Assembly: GCF_004360225.1 (NCBI RefSeq)
Contig: NZ_SNUA01000001.1
Location: 372,001-436,000, forward strand
Length of the DNA: 64,000 bases
Source: Alcanivorax sp. 24
Lineage (GTDB): Bacteria > Pseudomonadota > Gammaproteobacteria > Pseudomonadales > Alcanivoracaceae
Direction: 5' to 3'
Positions 32,705-42,931 of the stretch are shown piece by piece (the first letter of the stretch is position 1; every line of letters begins with the position of its first letter). The translations under genes and the position numbers were made by a program. The notes below the pieces were generated by a model. It did not search any database. It worked only from the letters and a program-made list of their open reading frames with translations, and was not told the DNA's origin.

Positions 32705-34552
32705 CTACTCCCCGATCTGGCTGAGATCGCGCACCGCGCCACGGTCGGCGCTGGTGGTCAGGGCGGCGTAGGCCTTGAGCGCGGTGGAAACGCTGCGCTG
32801 ACGGATCTCCTTGGGTTTCCAGGCCAGCTTGCCGCGTTTTTCCATGCGCTCACGCCGCTGCGCCAGCTCGCGGTCATCGATGGCCATGTGGATACGGCGA
32901 TTGGGGATATCGATCTCGATGGTGTCGCCTTCTTCCACCAGGCCGATGGCGCCGCCTTCCGCCGCTTCCGGCGAGGCGTGACCGATCGACAGGCCGGAGG
33001 TGCCGCCTGAGAAGCGGCCATCGGTGAGCAGCGCGCAGCTTTTGCCCAGGCCCTTGGATTTCAGGTAGCTGGTGGGATAGAGCATTTCCTGCATGCCAGG
33101 CCCGCCTTTCGGACCTTCGTAGCGGATCACCACCACATCTCCGGCCACGACCTGATTGCCGAGGATGGCGCGTACCGCGGAATCCTGGGATTCGAACACC
33201 CGGGCGCGGCCGGTGAAGGTAAGGATGGACTCATCCACGCCGGCGGTTTTGACGATGCAACCGCGCTCGGCGATGTTGCCGTAGAGCACCGCGAGGCCGC
33301 CGTCCTTGCTGTAGGCGTGCTCATAGTCACGGATACAGCCGTTGGCGCGATCGATATCGAGGCTCTCCCAGCGGGTATCCTGGCTGAAGGCGGTCTGGGT
33401 GGGGATGCCAGCGGGGCCGGCGCTGTACATCTTCTTCACCGCGTCGTCGCTGGTGAGCGTCACGTCGTATTTTTCCAGCGCTTCCGCCACGGTGGCGGAG
33501 TGCACCATGGGCAGATCCCGGTGCAGCAGGCCGGCGCGGTCCAGTTCGCCCAGAATGGCCATGACGCCGCCAGCGCGGTGCACGTCTTCCATGTGGTACT
33601 TCTGCGTGGCGGGTGCCACCTTGGACAGGCACGGCACCTTGCGGCTGAGGCGGTCGATGTCCTCCATGGTGAAGTTCACCTCACCTTCCTGGGCGGCGGC
33701 CAGCAAGTGCAGCACGGTGTTGGTGGAACCGCCCATGGCGATGTCCAGACTCATGGCGTTCTCGAACGCCTGATGGGAGGCGATATTGCGCGGCAGTACG
33801 CTGTCCATGTCCTGCTCGTAGTAGAGCCGGGCCAGATCGACGATGCGGCGGCCGGCTTCCAGGAACAGTTCGCGGCGATCAGCGTGGGTGGCCAGCAGCG
33901 AGCCGTTGCCCGGCAGCGACAGGCCCAGAGCTTCGGTCAGGCAGTTCATGGAATTGGCGGTGAACATGCCGGAGCAGGAGCCGCAGGTGGGGCAAGCGGA
34001 ACGTTCCACTTCGTGCACGGTTTCGTCGTCGACGCTGTCATCGGCGGCCATTACCATGGCGTCCACCAAATCCAGTTTGTGCTCGGCCAGTTTGGTCTTG
34101 CCCGCTTCCATCGGGCCGCCGGAGACAAAAATAACCGGGATGTTCAGCCGCATGGCGGCCATCAGCATGCCGGGGGTGATCTTGTCGCAGTTGGAAATGC
34201 ACACCAACGCATCGGCGCAGTGGGCGTTGACCATGTACTCCACCGAGTCGGCGATGATGTCGCGGCTGGGCAGCGAATACAGCATGCCGTCGTGGCCCAT
34301 GGCGATGCCGTCGTCCACCGCGATGGTGTTGAATTCCTTGGCGATACCGCCCGCTTTTTCCACTTCCCCGGCGACCAGTTGGCCAAGATCCTTCAGATGC
34401 ACGTGGCCGGGCACGAACTGGGTGAAGGAATTGGCGATGGCGATGATCGGTTTGCCGAAATCGCCGTCCTTCATGCCGGTGGCGCGCCACAGAGCGCGGG
34501 CCCCGGCCATGTTACGGCCATGGGTGGTGGTACGGGAGCGGTATTCGGGCAT
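32705..34552 (-). CDS. ilvD: Dihydroxy-acid dehydratase
   Basis: A 615-residue Fe-S enzyme that dehydrates dihydroxy-acids to 2-keto acids in isoleucine and valine synthesis; length equals E. coli IlvD within one residue. The cluster-binding cysteines are visible in [10 protein letters not shown] and in [29 protein letters not shown] and [18 protein letters not shown] near the C-terminus are signature stretches. The start at [21 protein letters not shown] is the family N-terminus with GAGG upstream; the frame continues 44 codons into REP sequence and that part is not coding. Flanked on both sides by REP elements and not in an operon with other ilv genes. Confidence 0.96.
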   Translation of the reverse strand: MPEYRSRTTTHGRNMAGARALWRATGMKDGDFGKPIIAIANSFTQFVPGHVHLKDLGQLVAGEVEKAGGIAKEFNTIAVDDGIAMGHDGMLYSLPSRDIIADSVEYMVNAHCADALVCISNCDKITPGMLMAAMRLNIPVIFVSGGPMEAGKTKLAEHKLDLVDAMVMAADDSVDDETVHEVERSACPTCGSCSGMFTANSMNCLTEALGLSLPGNGSLLATHADRRELFLEAGRRIVDLARLYYEQDMDSVLPRNIASHQAFENAMSLDIAMGGSTNTVLHLLAAAQEGEVNFTMEDIDRLSRKVPCLSKVAPATQKYHMEDVHRAGGVMAILGELDRAGLLHRDLPMVHSATVAEALEKYDVTLTSDDAVKKMYSAGPAGIPTQTAFSQDTRWESLDIDRANGCIRDYEHAYSKDGGLAVLYGNIAERGCIVKTAGVDESILTFTGRARVFESQDSAVRAILGNQVVAGDVVVIRYEGPKGGPGMQEMLYPTSYLKSKGLGKSCALLTDGRFSGGTSGLSIGHASPEAAEGGAIGLVEEGDTIEIDIPNRRIHMAIDDRELAQRRERMEKRGKLAWKPKEIRQRSVSTALKAYAALTTSADRGAVRDLSQIGE

Positions 34553-34660
34553 GGGAACCTCGTTGTTGCTGCGACCGGTGCGGAAAAAGGGGAGCCATTG
34601 TAGCGTACAATTCGCTGGCACGCTTATAGGCAACACGTTGGCACGGCCGTATCTACAAGG

Positions 34661-34770
34661 CCGCCGTGGGAAGCTTGCTTGCAAGCGAATATTGCAAACG
34701 CCCGAGCAAACCCCATTCGCTTGCGAGCAAGCTTCCCACAGCGGCTTCGTAGCATTCTCCGTGGGAAGTT
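34661..34770. repeat. REP-type hairpin between ilvD and hslU
   Basis: CCGCCGTGGGAAGCTTGC + TTGCAAGCGAAT (34661-34690) faces ATTCGCTTGCGAGCAAGCTTCCCACAGCGG (34714-34743) as an imperfect inverted repeat, and a further half copy (GTGGGAAGTTGCCTTGG) follows. Nearby, 34630-34644 holds CAACACGTTGGCACG, a half copy of the repeat in the SPOR-hslV gap. The segment lies between hslU and ilvD, both on the minus strand. Confidence 0.8.
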
Positions 34771-34785
34771 GCCTTGGACTTCTTG

Positions 34786-36117
34786 TTAGAGGATGTAGCG
34801 GCTCAGGTCCTCGTTGTCCGCCAGTTCACCCAGGTAACGATTGACCGCCTCAGCGTCCAGACTCAGCGGTTTGTCGTGATACTGGGTGGCGAGGTCATCG
34901 GCGTCGTAGCTGATTTCCTCCAGCAGCTTCTCCAGCACCGTATGCAGCCGGCGGGCACCGATGTTCTCGGTCTTCTCGTTCACCTGCCAGGCGACTTCGG
35001 CGATGCGGCGGATGCAGTCCCCGGTGAATTCCACCTTGAGGCCTTCGGTGGCCAGCAGCGCTTTGTATTGCTCGGTGAGTGAACAACGCGGCTCGGTGAG
35101 GATGCGCTCGAAGTCTTCCGGGGTCAGTGCACTCAACTCCACCCTGATCGGCAGGCGGCCCTGCAGTTCCGGGATCAGGTCGCTTGGCTTGGCCAGATGG
35201 AAGGCGCCGGAAGCAATGAACAGGATGTGGTCGGTATGCACCATGCCGTACTTGGTGCTTACCGTGGAGCCTTCGATCAATGGCAGCAGGTCCCGCTGCA
35301 CCCCTTCGCGGGACACGTCGGTGCCGCCGGTTTCGGAGCGCTTGGCCACCTTGTCGATTTCATCGAGGAAGACGATGCCGTGGTTCTCCACCGCGTCGAT
35401 GGCCTCCACTTTCAGCTCGTCCTCGTTGATGAAGCGGGTCGCTTCCTCGTCGCGGAGCAGACGCAGGGCGTCGCGCACTTTGAGTTTGCGGTGCCGTTTT
35501 TTCTGGCCGCCCATGCGCGAAAACATCTGCTGCAGCTGACTGGTCATTTCCTCCATGCCGGGCGGTGCCATGATTTCCACGCCGGCCGGGTTGGCACTGA
35601 CTTCGATGTCGATCTCACGGTCGTCCAGTTCACCCTCGCGCAGTTTCTTGCGGAAAATCTGGCGCGTGCCAGAGTCGGTATTGTCGGCTTCCTCGCCACG
35701 GGCGGCGGGCAGCAGGGCGTCGAGAATGCGTTCCTCGGCGGCGTCATCGGCTTTGGAGCCGACCCGCTGGATGGCCTTTTCGCGCAGCATCTTGATCGCC
35801 ATTTCCACCAGGTCACGGATGATGGATTCCACGTCCCGGCCCACATAGCCCACCTCGGTGAACTTGGTCGCTTCCACTTTCAGGAAAGGGGCGTCGGCCA
35901 GTTTGGCCAGGCGCCGGGCGATCTCGGTTTTACCGACCCCGGTGGGGCCGATCATGAGGATGTTCTTGGGGGCTACCTCGGCGCGCATTTCCGCCGGCAG
36001 TTGCATGCGGCGCCAGCGGTTGCGCAGGGCCAGGGCCACGGCTTTCTTGGCCTCATCCTGGCCCACGATGTGCCGGTTCAGCTCGGATACGATTTCTCTC
36101 GGTGTCAGGGAAGCCAC
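34786..36117 (-). CDS. hslU: HslU, ATPase of the HslUV protease
   Basis: A 443-residue AAA+ unfoldase that feeds proteins to HslV; E. coli HslU also has 443. The Walker A motif GPTGVGKTE lies at 57-65, followed by the pore loop GYVGRD near 90; Walker B is IVFLDEIDK near 250. The intermediate domain is the charged insertion at about 110-230. The C-terminus DLSRYIL docks into HslV. The start is GTG, sharing one base with the hslV stop (TAGTG), so translation is coupled. Confidence 0.96.
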   Translation of the reverse strand: MASLTPREIVSELNRHIVGQDEAKKAVALALRNRWRRMQLPAEMRAEVAPKNILMIGPTGVGKTEIARRLAKLADAPFLKVEATKFTEVGYVGRDVESIIRDLVEMAIKMLREKAIQRVGSKADDAAEERILDALLPAARGEEADNTDSGTRQIFRKKLREGELDDREIDIEVSANPAGVEIMAPPGMEEMTSQLQQMFSRMGGQKKRHRKLKVRDALRLLRDEEATRFINEDELKVEAIDAVENHGIVFLDEIDKVAKRSETGGTDVSREGVQRDLLPLIEGSTVSTKYGMVHTDHILFIASGAFHLAKPSDLIPELQGRLPIRVELSALTPEDFERILTEPRCSLTEQYKALLATEGLKVEFTGDCIRRIAEVAWQVNEKTENIGARRLHTVLEKLLEEISYDADDLATQYHDKPLSLDAEAVNRYLGELADNEDLSRYIL

Positions 36118-36638
36118 TAGTTCAGCTCCTCGAAGGCATGATTCTGGTTGGTATAAATACAGATGTCGCCGGCGATCTTGAGGCTTTTCTCGACGATCTC
36201 ACGGGCGCTCAGATCGGTGTTTTCCAGCAAGGCGGTGGCGGCGGACTGGGCGAAGGGGCCGCCGGAACCGATGGCGATCAGTCCCTGTTCCGGCTCCACC
36301 ACGTCGCCGTTGCCGGTGATGATCAGGGAGTTGTCCTTGTCGGCCACCGCCAGCAGTGCTTCCAGGCGGCGCAGGGCGCGGTCGGTACGCCAGTCCTTGG
36401 CCAGTTCCACGGCGGCCCGGACCAGATGGCCCTGGTGTTTTTCCAACTGCGCTTCGAAACGCTCAAACAGGGTGAAGGCGTCCGCGGTGCCGCCGGCGAA
36501 ACCGGCGATCACCTTGCCATGGTAAAGGCGGCGTACTTTGCGGGCGTTGCCTTTCATAACGGTGTTGCCCAGGCTCACCTGGCCGTCGCCGCCGATCACC
36601 ACGTTGGTGCCGCGTCGAACGGATACGATAGTGGTCAC
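36117..36638 (-). CDS. hslV: HslV, peptidase of the HslUV protease
   Basis: A 173-residue N-terminal-nucleophile peptidase. After removal of the initiator residue the mature chain starts TTIVSVRR, with the catalytic Thr first. [20 protein letters not shown] and [14 protein letters not shown] are signature stretches. It assembles as a double hexamer with HslU caps in the cytoplasm. The start is GTG with AAGGAG 8 bases before it. In Pseudomonas the order SPOR protein - hslV - hslU is the same; here a 217-bp gap carrying an inverted repeat separates hslV from the SPOR gene. Confidence 0.96.
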   Translation of the reverse strand: MTTIVSVRRGTNVVIGGDGQVSLGNTVMKGNARKVRRLYHGKVIAGFAGGTADAFTLFERFEAQLEKHQGHLVRAAVELAKDWRTDRALRRLEALLAVADKDNSLIITGNGDVVEPEQGLIAIGSGGPFAQSAATALLENTDLSAREIVEKSLKIAGDICIYTNQNHAFEELN

Positions 36639-36714
36639 GCGTCTATCTCCTTATTCGTGTTCCGGGGGATATGCGGGTGGAGGGCGGGATTTCAATGGTG
36701 GAATCGCTGGCGGG

Positions 36715-36844
36715 CAACACGCTGGCACGCAAACACGCCATGCTTGCCAGCCCCGCGGCCAAGCGGAAAGGCCGGATTGCCCGGAAATCAGGGCTGAGCC
36801 AGCAGAGGCCGGCCCGCTTAGCGTGTTTGCGTGCCGGCGTGTTG
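36715..36844. repeat. 24-bp inverted repeat in the SPOR-hslV gap
   Basis: CAACACGCTGGCACGC + AAACACGC (36715-36738) pairs with 36821-36844 with a single mismatch, around 82 bp of GC-rich sequence containing CTTGGCCGCG-like remnants. It differs in sequence from the CTTCCCAC REP family. A half copy is at 34630-34644. Confidence 0.75.
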
Positions 36845-36855
36845 CGTGTAAGCGA

Positions 36856-37509
36856 TTACTTTTTTACCTGGATCGGCAGGGTTTCCACGCCGTTGGAGGC
36901 CAGTTGGTCCTGCGCCTTATGCAAGGTGTTGACGCTGTTGTAGGGGCCGATCATGACCCGGTGCCAAGTGTCGCCGTTTTCCAGTTTTACCGGTTGCAGG
37001 CGTACTTCATAGCCCTTGAGGATCAGCTCGGCGCGGCGGCGGTCGGCGTCGCCGGCATTGCGGAAGCTGCCGGCCTGAAGCATATAGATCTTGCCGTCAC
37101 CGGTATCGGCGGTGGTGTTGTTGCTTTTACTGGTGTCGGGCTTGGACGCGGTGGCCGGTTTGTCGTCGCGGCTGGTGGTGGCCGGCTTTTTCGCCGGGGC
37201 CGTTTTCTCGTCCTTGGATTTGGGCACGATCACTTCCATCTTCGGCAAGACCGCGTAGAAGTCGAAGGTCGGCTCATCGCCGCCGGCCTTGGGCTTGTCC
37301 GTGCCCTTGGCGTTGTCCTGGCCGGACTGCTCTGGAGCCTTCACCAGAGTGGCGGTGCCCGCTTCTTTTTGTACCTGGGCGAGGTGGACCAGAAACGCCA
37401 GGAACAGACCGGCCGCCACGCCAGTGAACAACCAGACCCAGCCGGGGACCTGACGCTTTTTGCTGTTCTTGCGGGGGCGGCGGCTGGCGCCACGGGTGTT
37501 CTTTGCCAT
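36856..37509 (-). CDS. FtsN-like SPOR-domain protein
   Basis: A 217-residue bitopic protein: basic cytoplasmic start (KNTRGASRRPRKNSKKRQ), one membrane segment at about 23-44, a Lys/Pro/Ala/Thr-rich periplasmic linker (about 50-135), and a C-terminal SPOR domain (about 140-217: YMLQAGSFRNAGDADRRRA, then WHRVMIGPYNS). SPOR domains bind denuded septal peptidoglycan, and the protein between argS and hslV is FtsN in E. coli-type order, a late division protein. FDFYAVLPKMEV in the linker is typical of this group. The ATG overlaps the argS stop by one base (TAATG). Confidence 0.9.
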   Translation of the reverse strand: MAKNTRGASRRPRKNSKKRQVPGWVWLFTGVAAGLFLAFLVHLAQVQKEAGTATLVKAPEQSGQDNAKGTDKPKAGGDEPTFDFYAVLPKMEVIVPKSKDEKTAPAKKPATTSRDDKPATASKPDTSKSNNTTADTGDGKIYMLQAGSFRNAGDADRRRAELILKGYEVRLQPVKLENGDTWHRVMIGPYNSVNTLHKAQDQLASNGVETLPIQVKK

Positions 37510-39263
37510 TACATGCGCTCCAGCGGCGTCAGTCCAAGCAGTCGCAGGCCCTCGGACAGGGTGCGGGCGGTCAGGGCGGCCAGCTTCAGGCGGCTGGCGC
37601 GCAGGGCGTCATCATCGCCGGACAGGATCGGGCAATGTTCATAGAAACTGGAGAACAACCCGGCCACGTCATACAGGTACGCGCACAGCAGGTGTGGCTG
37701 GCCTTTGTCCGCCACTGACTGAACCGCCTCGCCGAACTGCACCAGGCGGGCCGCAAGCGCCTGTTCCGCTTCCTCGCGCAACAGGAACTCACCCTGCGCC
37801 TGATCCAGCGACAGGCCGGCCTTGCGGAACACACTGACCACCCGGGTGTAGGCGTACAACAAGTAGGGCGCGGTGTTGCCGTCGAAGCTGAGCATCAGGT
37901 CAAAATTGAAAATGTAGTCGCTGCTGCGATTCTTGCTCAGATCCGAGTATTTCACCGCGCCGATACCGACGGCGTGGGCAATGGCTCGCAGCTCATCCTG
38001 GCCCAACTCCGGGTTTTTCTCGCTGACCAGCTGATAGGCCCGTTGCTCCGCTTCGTCGAGCAGATCGATCAGTTTGACGGTGCCGCCGTCACGGGTCTTG
38101 AACGGTTTGCCGTCGGGGCCGTTCATGGTGCCGAAGCCCATGTGCGCCAGATCCACTCCGGCGCCGACAAAACCGGCCTCGCGGGCTACCGCGAACATTT
38201 GCTGGAAGTGCAGGGCCTGACGTTGATCGACGAAATACAGAATGCGATCGGCGTGCAGCTGGCCGGCACGGTAACGCAGAGCCGCCAGATCGGTGGTGGC
38301 GTAGAGATAGCCGCCGTCCGCCTTGCGTACGATCACCGGCAGGGTGTCACCGTCCTTGTTACGGAACGCGTCCAGGAACACGCAGAGCGCGCCCTGGTCC
38401 TCGGTGAGCAGACCGGCGGCGTCCAGATCCGCCACCACTTTCGGCAGGTCATCGTTATAGGTGCTTTCGCCACGCACATCGGCGGCGGTGAGGCTGACGC
38501 CCAAGCGCTCATAGACCGCGTAGCAATGGCTCAGAGAAACCTGATTGAACTCGTTCCACAGTTTCAGACAGTACTCGTCACCGGACTGCAGTTTCACCAC
38601 CAGTGCGCGGGCGCGGTCGGCGAACGCCGGAGACTCGTCGAAACGCAGTTTGGCGGCACGGTAGAAGGTCTCCAGATTGGCCAACTCGCGGCTCAGCTCG
38701 GTTTCGCCTTCCTCGGCCTTTTGCTCCTCCAGATACGCCAGCAGCATGCCGAACTGGGTGCCCCAGTCGCCGACATGGTTTTGCCGGATCACCTGGTGGC
38801 CGAGAAACTCCAGTGAGCGCACCACGGCATCGCCGATGATGGTGGAACGCAGGTGGCCGACGTGCATTTCCTTGGCCAGATTGGGCCCGGAATAGTCCAC
38901 CACCACGGTCAGCGGCCGTTGAGGGCGGGGGACCGCCAGATGGTCGTCGGCCAGGGCTGCTTCCAGTTGCGAGGCGAGCCAGTTGTCGGATTGAAAAAAG
39001 TTGATAAAACCGGGTCCGGCGATCTCGGCTTTCGCCAGAGCCGGGTCCGCCGGCAGGGCGTCCAGCAGGGCCTGGGCCAGATCGCGGGGCTTCAGGCCGG
39101 CGGGCTTGGCCAGCATCAGCGCGATGTTGGTGGCGAAGTCGCCGTGGCTTTTATCCTTGGTGCGCTCGATCCGCACTGGTTGGCGTGCTTCCGCGGGCAG
39201 TACGCCGTTGGCGGTCAGGGTATCCAGGGCGCTGTCGATCAGCGCGATCAGACGGTCTTTCAT
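37509..39263 (-). CDS. argS: Arginine--tRNA ligase
   Basis: A 584-residue class I aminoacyl-tRNA synthetase that charges tRNA-Arg. The N-terminal ADD1 domain (about 1-100) has [12 protein letters not shown]; the HIGH-type motif reads HVGH in [12 protein letters not shown] near 140; the KMSKS region is degenerate as in most ArgRS, with [18 protein letters not shown] near 395. The C-terminal anticodon-binding domain ends [10 protein letters not shown], the family's usual end. It is followed by the SPOR gene with a one-base overlap. In Pseudomonas priA lies directly next to argS; here a REP island and emrAB separate them. Confidence 0.97.
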   Translation of the reverse strand: MKDRLIALIDSALDTLTANGVLPAEARQPVRIERTKDKSHGDFATNIALMLAKPAGLKPRDLAQALLDALPADPALAKAEIAGPGFINFFQSDNWLASQLEAALADDHLAVPRPQRPLTVVVDYSGPNLAKEMHVGHLRSTIIGDAVVRSLEFLGHQVIRQNHVGDWGTQFGMLLAYLEEQKAEEGETELSRELANLETFYRAAKLRFDESPAFADRARALVVKLQSGDEYCLKLWNEFNQVSLSHCYAVYERLGVSLTAADVRGESTYNDDLPKVVADLDAAGLLTEDQGALCVFLDAFRNKDGDTLPVIVRKADGGYLYATTDLAALRYRAGQLHADRILYFVDQRQALHFQQMFAVAREAGFVGAGVDLAHMGFGTMNGPDGKPFKTRDGGTVKLIDLLDEAEQRAYQLVSEKNPELGQDELRAIAHAVGIGAVKYSDLSKNRSSDYIFNFDLMLSFDGNTAPYLLYAYTRVVSVFRKAGLSLDQAQGEFLLREEAEQALAARLVQFGEAVQSVADKGQPHLLCAYLYDVAGLFSSFYEHCPILSGDDDALRASRLKLAALTARTLSEGLRLLGLTPLERM

Positions 39264-39409
39264 GGTTTCTCAAGACGGGTTCGATTGGGCGGCGATTGTA
39301 CGTGAATCCGGATCGAATTGCCGCCCCCTGGGGGGCGCCGGACGCCGGATGCTGGACGCCAGACGCTAAAGTCAAAACCCGGGGCCGCGGGCATTGCGGT
39401 CATAAAAAA

Positions 39410-40033
39410 GGTTCATCGCGGTTTAGAGGGCCACGGTGCTTCAATCATGGGCACGGGTCTGTAACGGAAGGGGCTACCAAGCCGCTCTGGGAGCGTGTCC
39501 GCAAGTGAATACCCCACACCAGAGGCCGCATTCGCCAGCAAGCTGGTCTCCCACGGATCATGCCACGAAGCCGCTGTGGGAAGCTTGCTGGCAAGCGAAT
39601 ATCCGAACACCAGAGGGCCGCATTCGCCAGCAAGCTGGTCTCCCACGGATCATGCCACGAAGCTGCTGTGGGAAGCTTGCTGGCAAGCGAATATCCGAAC
39701 ACCAGAGGGCCGCATTCGCCAGCAAGCTGGTCTCCCACGGATCATGCCATGAAGCTGCTGTGGGAAGCTTGCTGGCAAGCGAATATCCCAACACCAGAGG
39801 GCCGCATTCGCCAGCAAGCTGGTCTCCCACGGATCATGCCATGAAGCTGCTGTGGGAAGCTTGCTGGCAAGCGAATCGCCAACGGCCCTGGGCCTTCGCG
39901 GCCAAGCGGAGCGCCGCCCGGGCCGCTTTCCACAGCGGCGCTGTAGCCCCCTCTGAATGGATGTCTTCGAGGTAACCGAGCAATACGGGAGCCCCCCGCC
40001 GGAGCGACCCTTCCCGCTAAACCGCGAGGAACC
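39410..40033. repeat. REP island with four-copy 92-bp tandem array
   Basis: Four units start at 39531, 39623, 39715 and 39807 with an exact 92-bp period. Each has TTCGCCAGCAAGCTGG, a spacer CCCACGGATCATGCC, then GGGAAGCTTGCTGGCAAGCGAAT and a link ATCC..ACACCAGAGGGCC, so it folds as a hairpin. A decayed unit precedes (39475-39530) and a second-type unit (GGCCTTCGCGGCC..GGGCCGCTTTCCACAGCGG) follows to about 39940. The island is bracketed by a 21-bp inverted repeat (39410-39430 and 40013-40033, two mismatches). In the rest of the 840-bp gene-free gap (39264-40103), only a CCCCTGGGGGGCGCC palindrome and GGACGCC short repeats near 39330-39365 are seen. Confidence 0.85.
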
Positions 40034-40103
40034 ATAAGAAAGGCGCTTTAGAGCTTGCCAGGGGGTTGGGTCTGGTTTTGCATTGCCGGCGTCCGGCCAA
40101 CAC

Positions 40104-41267
40104 CTATCCCCCGCTCACATCAATATCCACTTCCACCATCATCCCCGGGCCGATCAGATCCAGCGGGCCGTCTTCCAGACGGATGCGCACCGGCAGGCGC
40201 TGGGTGATCTTGGTGAAATTGCCGGAAGGGTTGGGGTCCGGCAACAGGGCGAACTGGCTGGTGGCGGCGCGGCCGATGACTTGCACCGAGCCGTTGAAAG
40301 ATTCGTCCGGATAGGCATCAACGGTGATGTTCACCGGCTGCCCAAGGCGCAGTTCGGCCACGTCGGTTTCCTTGATATTGGCCGCCACCCACAGGTCATC
40401 CGGATCGTGCATCATCAGAATCGGCTGCCCCGGTGCCACGTATTCGCCCTGGTCGATCAGGGTTTTGTTGACCACGCCGTTGATCGGGCTGCGTACGGTG
40501 AGATCGCGCAGGCGCAGTTCCTGCTGTGCCAGCCGTGCGCGGGCCTCTTCCAACTGCTGTCGGGCGATTCGTACCTGGGCTTTCATCACCGTCGGGGGCG
40601 GCAACGGCACCTGCACGCCATTGAGAAAACCGACATGGGCGTTGTCGGCCTGTGCCTGGCTGACCGCCACCTCTTCCCGGGAGCGTTGATATTCGGCCTG
40701 GGCGGCCTGGTAAGTGTAGTAGTCCTGATCCCGTTGCTGCTGTGAAACGGCGCCGCGCTGGTGCAGGGCGTCGGAACGCTCGAAATCCTTGCGCGCCTGG
40801 GTCAGCCGCGCCCTGGCCGCTTTCTCCGCGGCTCTGGCCGATTGCAGTTCCTGGCTGGTGATGTGCAGGCCGCCCTCGAATTGCTGCTGCCCGAGCGACA
40901 GCCGGGCCTGCTCGTAGTCGAGTCTGGCCTGCATGGCGGCGACGTCGGCCTGCAGGGTCTTCAGTTTTTGCTGGTCCGGCTCACTGTACAAACGGGCCAC
41001 CACGTCGCCCTTTTGCAACCGGTCGCCCTCGGTGAGGGTGAATTCCGGCACCCAGCCGGGCAACCGGCTGCTGACCGTGACCTGGCTGGACATCACTCGC
41101 GCGTCCTGGGCACTGACATGGGTGAGCCGATGGTGGATGGCAAGGGCCATCCAGATCAGGCAGGCCACCACCAGCGCCACCAGCGCGGCGAGCTTCAGCT
41201 GCCGCGAGGGGCGGAGTGGGGGACGGGAGCGGGACGAACTGTCGGTCATGGTGTCGTCTTCCTTCAT
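40104..41267 (-). CDS. emrA: EmrA-type periplasmic adaptor (HlyD family)
   Basis: A 387-residue membrane fusion protein: one N-terminal membrane segment (about 26-47), half lipoyl motifs (VSSRLPGWVPEFTLTEGDRLQKGD near 68-90 and a second at LTVRSPINGVVNKTLIDQGEYV near 245-270), a long alpha-helical hairpin between them (about 95-235), and a beta-barrel C-terminus. It would join the EmrB-type pump to an outer-membrane channel such as TolC. The ATG overlaps the emrB stop (ATGA), fixing the start; an internal ATG at codon 7 is possible. It ends toward the REP island. Confidence 0.9.
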   Translation of the reverse strand: MKEDDTMTDSSSRSRPPLRPSRQLKLAALVALVVACLIWMALAIHHRLTHVSAQDARVMSSQVTVSSRLPGWVPEFTLTEGDRLQKGDVVARLYSEPDQQKLKTLQADVAAMQARLDYEQARLSLGQQQFEGGLHITSQELQSARAAEKAARARLTQARKDFERSDALHQRGAVSQQQRDQDYYTYQAAQAEYQRSREEVAVSQAQADNAHVGFLNGVQVPLPPPTVMKAQVRIARQQLEEARARLAQQELRLRDLTVRSPINGVVNKTLIDQGEYVAPGQPILMMHDPDDLWVAANIKETDVAELRLGQPVNITVDAYPDESFNGSVQVIGRAATSQFALLPDPNPSGNFTKITQRLPVRIRLEDGPLDLIGPGMMVEVDIDVSGG

Positions 41268-42835
41268 TGTGGGGCCGGGTTGTTGGCGGAAGGCCGGTTG
41301 TGCAGCCGGCTTAACAGCACCGAGGGGATCGCCACCAGCACCAGGCTGACAACCAGAATCCAGAACCCGTCCTGGTAAGCAAAAATCGACGCCCAGAGGG
41401 TTTCCAGCCGACCCATCAAATGCCCGGCCATGGCCTGCAGGTGGGGGTCTGGAACACCCAGCCGGCCGGCCAGTTCGGCCAGTTGACTCAGTTGATGCTG
41501 GGCAGTGCTGTTACCGGCGTGCACGCCGGCGTTGAGCTGTTGGCCATGCTCCACGGTGCGGCGTTCCAGCATGATCACCAGGCCGGCGGTGCCGAGGGCG
41601 CCGCCCAGCTGCATGGCGAAATTGATGGCGCCGGAGCCGTGGCCGGTGAGGCGAGGCTCCAGCGCGGCGATGGCCTTGGACAGGGTGGGTGGCGGAAACG
41701 CCGCCATGCCCACGGAGAGCACCGCCATGGTGGTGGCCAGGTAGGCGAAGGAGGTATCCCAATCCATCAACGCCATATGCCAGACCGCGAACAGAGCGCA
41801 AGCCAGCCCCGGCAGCGTCAACCAATGAGCCGGATAGCGGTCGCTGAGCCGGCCCACCAGAGGCACCAGAATCGCCAGAACCAGAGTGGAAGGCAGGAAG
41901 ATCTTGCCGGCACTGACCGGACTGTAGTGCAGGATGGTCTGCACGAATTGGGGCAACAGATACATGATGCCGTAGAAAGTACCGCCGAACAGGAACATGG
42001 CGGTGGTGCCGGTGACGAACAGGCGATTGCGGAAAATGGCCAGGTCCAGCAGCGGGTGGCGGCACCGCTTCTGCCAAAAAAAGAACGCGGTGCCCAGCAA
42101 GATGCCGGTGACAATCAGCACCGGTACCCGGGGGTCATCCCAGCCCCAGCGCTGGCCGTTGGACAGCGCCGCCAACAAGGAGAAAACCGCGGCGAAGGAG
42201 ATGATCACGCCACCCCAGTCAAAGGGGGAGCGCGGACCTTTGCTCTCGCGGGGCGGCAAAAAGAAGTAGCCCATCACCACCGCGGCGACACAGATCGGCA
42301 GGGTGATGAAGAACACATAACGCCAGGTGAAGTTCTCCACCAGCCAGCCGCCGATCACCGTGGCCAGGGTCAGTGGCAGGCCCAGACACATGCCATACAT
42401 GGCGGTGGCCATGCCCCGCCCTTCCGGCGGGTAGGCGGCGAACAGCGCTTCCATGGCCACCGGCCGGATCAGTCCAGTCATCGCTCCCTGAATGACCCGG
42501 GCGGCCACCAGGGCCGCCATGCCCTCGCCGAGGCCGCCAAGCAGGGAGGCGATGATGAATACCAGCAACAGCCCCATGAAAGTGGCGCGCTGGCCCACCG
42601 CGGACACCAGCCAGGGCGCCACCAGCAGGGATACGGTGGTGGAAGCCAGGAAGCCGGTGGACAGCCATTGCACCTGGCTGTCGCTCATACCGAAGGCGCC
42701 TTTTATATAGGGGATGGCGACGTTGACGATGGTGATGGACATGCCCAGCGCCACCAGGCCGAGCATGACGGTGAGCGTTACCCACAGACGGTAACGCGGG
42801 CCGTAACGCTGGAACAGAATGTCCACCTGACTCAT
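41264..42835 (-). CDS. emrB: EmrB/QacA-type MFS drug efflux transporter (DHA2)
   Basis: A 523-residue major-facilitator transporter with about 14 membrane segments, the DHA2 layout. Motif A-like and motif C-like stretches are visible: VSAVGQRATFMGLLLVFI and GMCLGLPLTLATVIGGWLVE. The N-terminus VTLTVMLGLVALGMSITIVNVAIPYI is typical, as is QWLSTGFLASTT. It exports hydrophobic compounds by proton antiport together with EmrA. AGGAG lies 5 bases before the ATG. No regulator is adjacent: priA is upstream on the same strand with an 96-bp gap. Substrates are unknown. Confidence 0.9.
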   Translation of the reverse strand: MSQVDILFQRYGPRYRLWVTLTVMLGLVALGMSITIVNVAIPYIKGAFGMSDSQVQWLSTGFLASTTVSLLVAPWLVSAVGQRATFMGLLLVFIIASLLGGLGEGMAALVAARVIQGAMTGLIRPVAMEALFAAYPPEGRGMATAMYGMCLGLPLTLATVIGGWLVENFTWRYVFFITLPICVAAVVMGYFFLPPRESKGPRSPFDWGGVIISFAAVFSLLAALSNGQRWGWDDPRVPVLIVTGILLGTAFFFWQKRCRHPLLDLAIFRNRLFVTGTTAMFLFGGTFYGIMYLLPQFVQTILHYSPVSAGKIFLPSTLVLAILVPLVGRLSDRYPAHWLTLPGLACALFAVWHMALMDWDTSFAYLATTMAVLSVGMAAFPPPTLSKAIAALEPRLTGHGSGAINFAMQLGGALGTAGLVIMLERRTVEHGQQLNAGVHAGNSTAQHQLSQLAELAGRLGVPDPHLQAMAGHLMGRLETLWASIFAYQDGFWILVVSLVLVAIPSVLLSRLHNRPSANNPAPQ

Positions 42836-42931
42836 GCATGCTCCTGACGGCCCGGGGATCGGAAAAGCCCGGGCAGGATGCGGGGGAAACCGCCAGTTTA
42901 GTCAAGTGAGGTGACGTATTCCAATGGCGAA

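Noticed and set aside
34553-34684. N-terminal extension of IlvD by 44 residues
   Set aside because: The extension reads through REP sequence; the conserved IlvD N-terminus and a ribosome site support the later ATG.
39531-39900. Possible CRISPR array, because of regular spacing
   Set aside because: There are no unique spacers: the whole 92-bp unit repeats. No cas genes are nearby, and each unit is itself a hairpin of the REP type.
39436-39975. ORF of 179 codons with repeating HSPASWSPTDHA-type units in the REP island
   Set aside because: The repeats are simply the 92-bp DNA array translated; several frames on both strands are open there for the same reason, and no ribosome site is seen.
41420-42847. 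Plus-strand ORF of 475 codons antisense to emrB
   Set aside because: Composition is typical of a shadow frame (Gly/Gln/His-rich) and emrB on the other strand is well supported.
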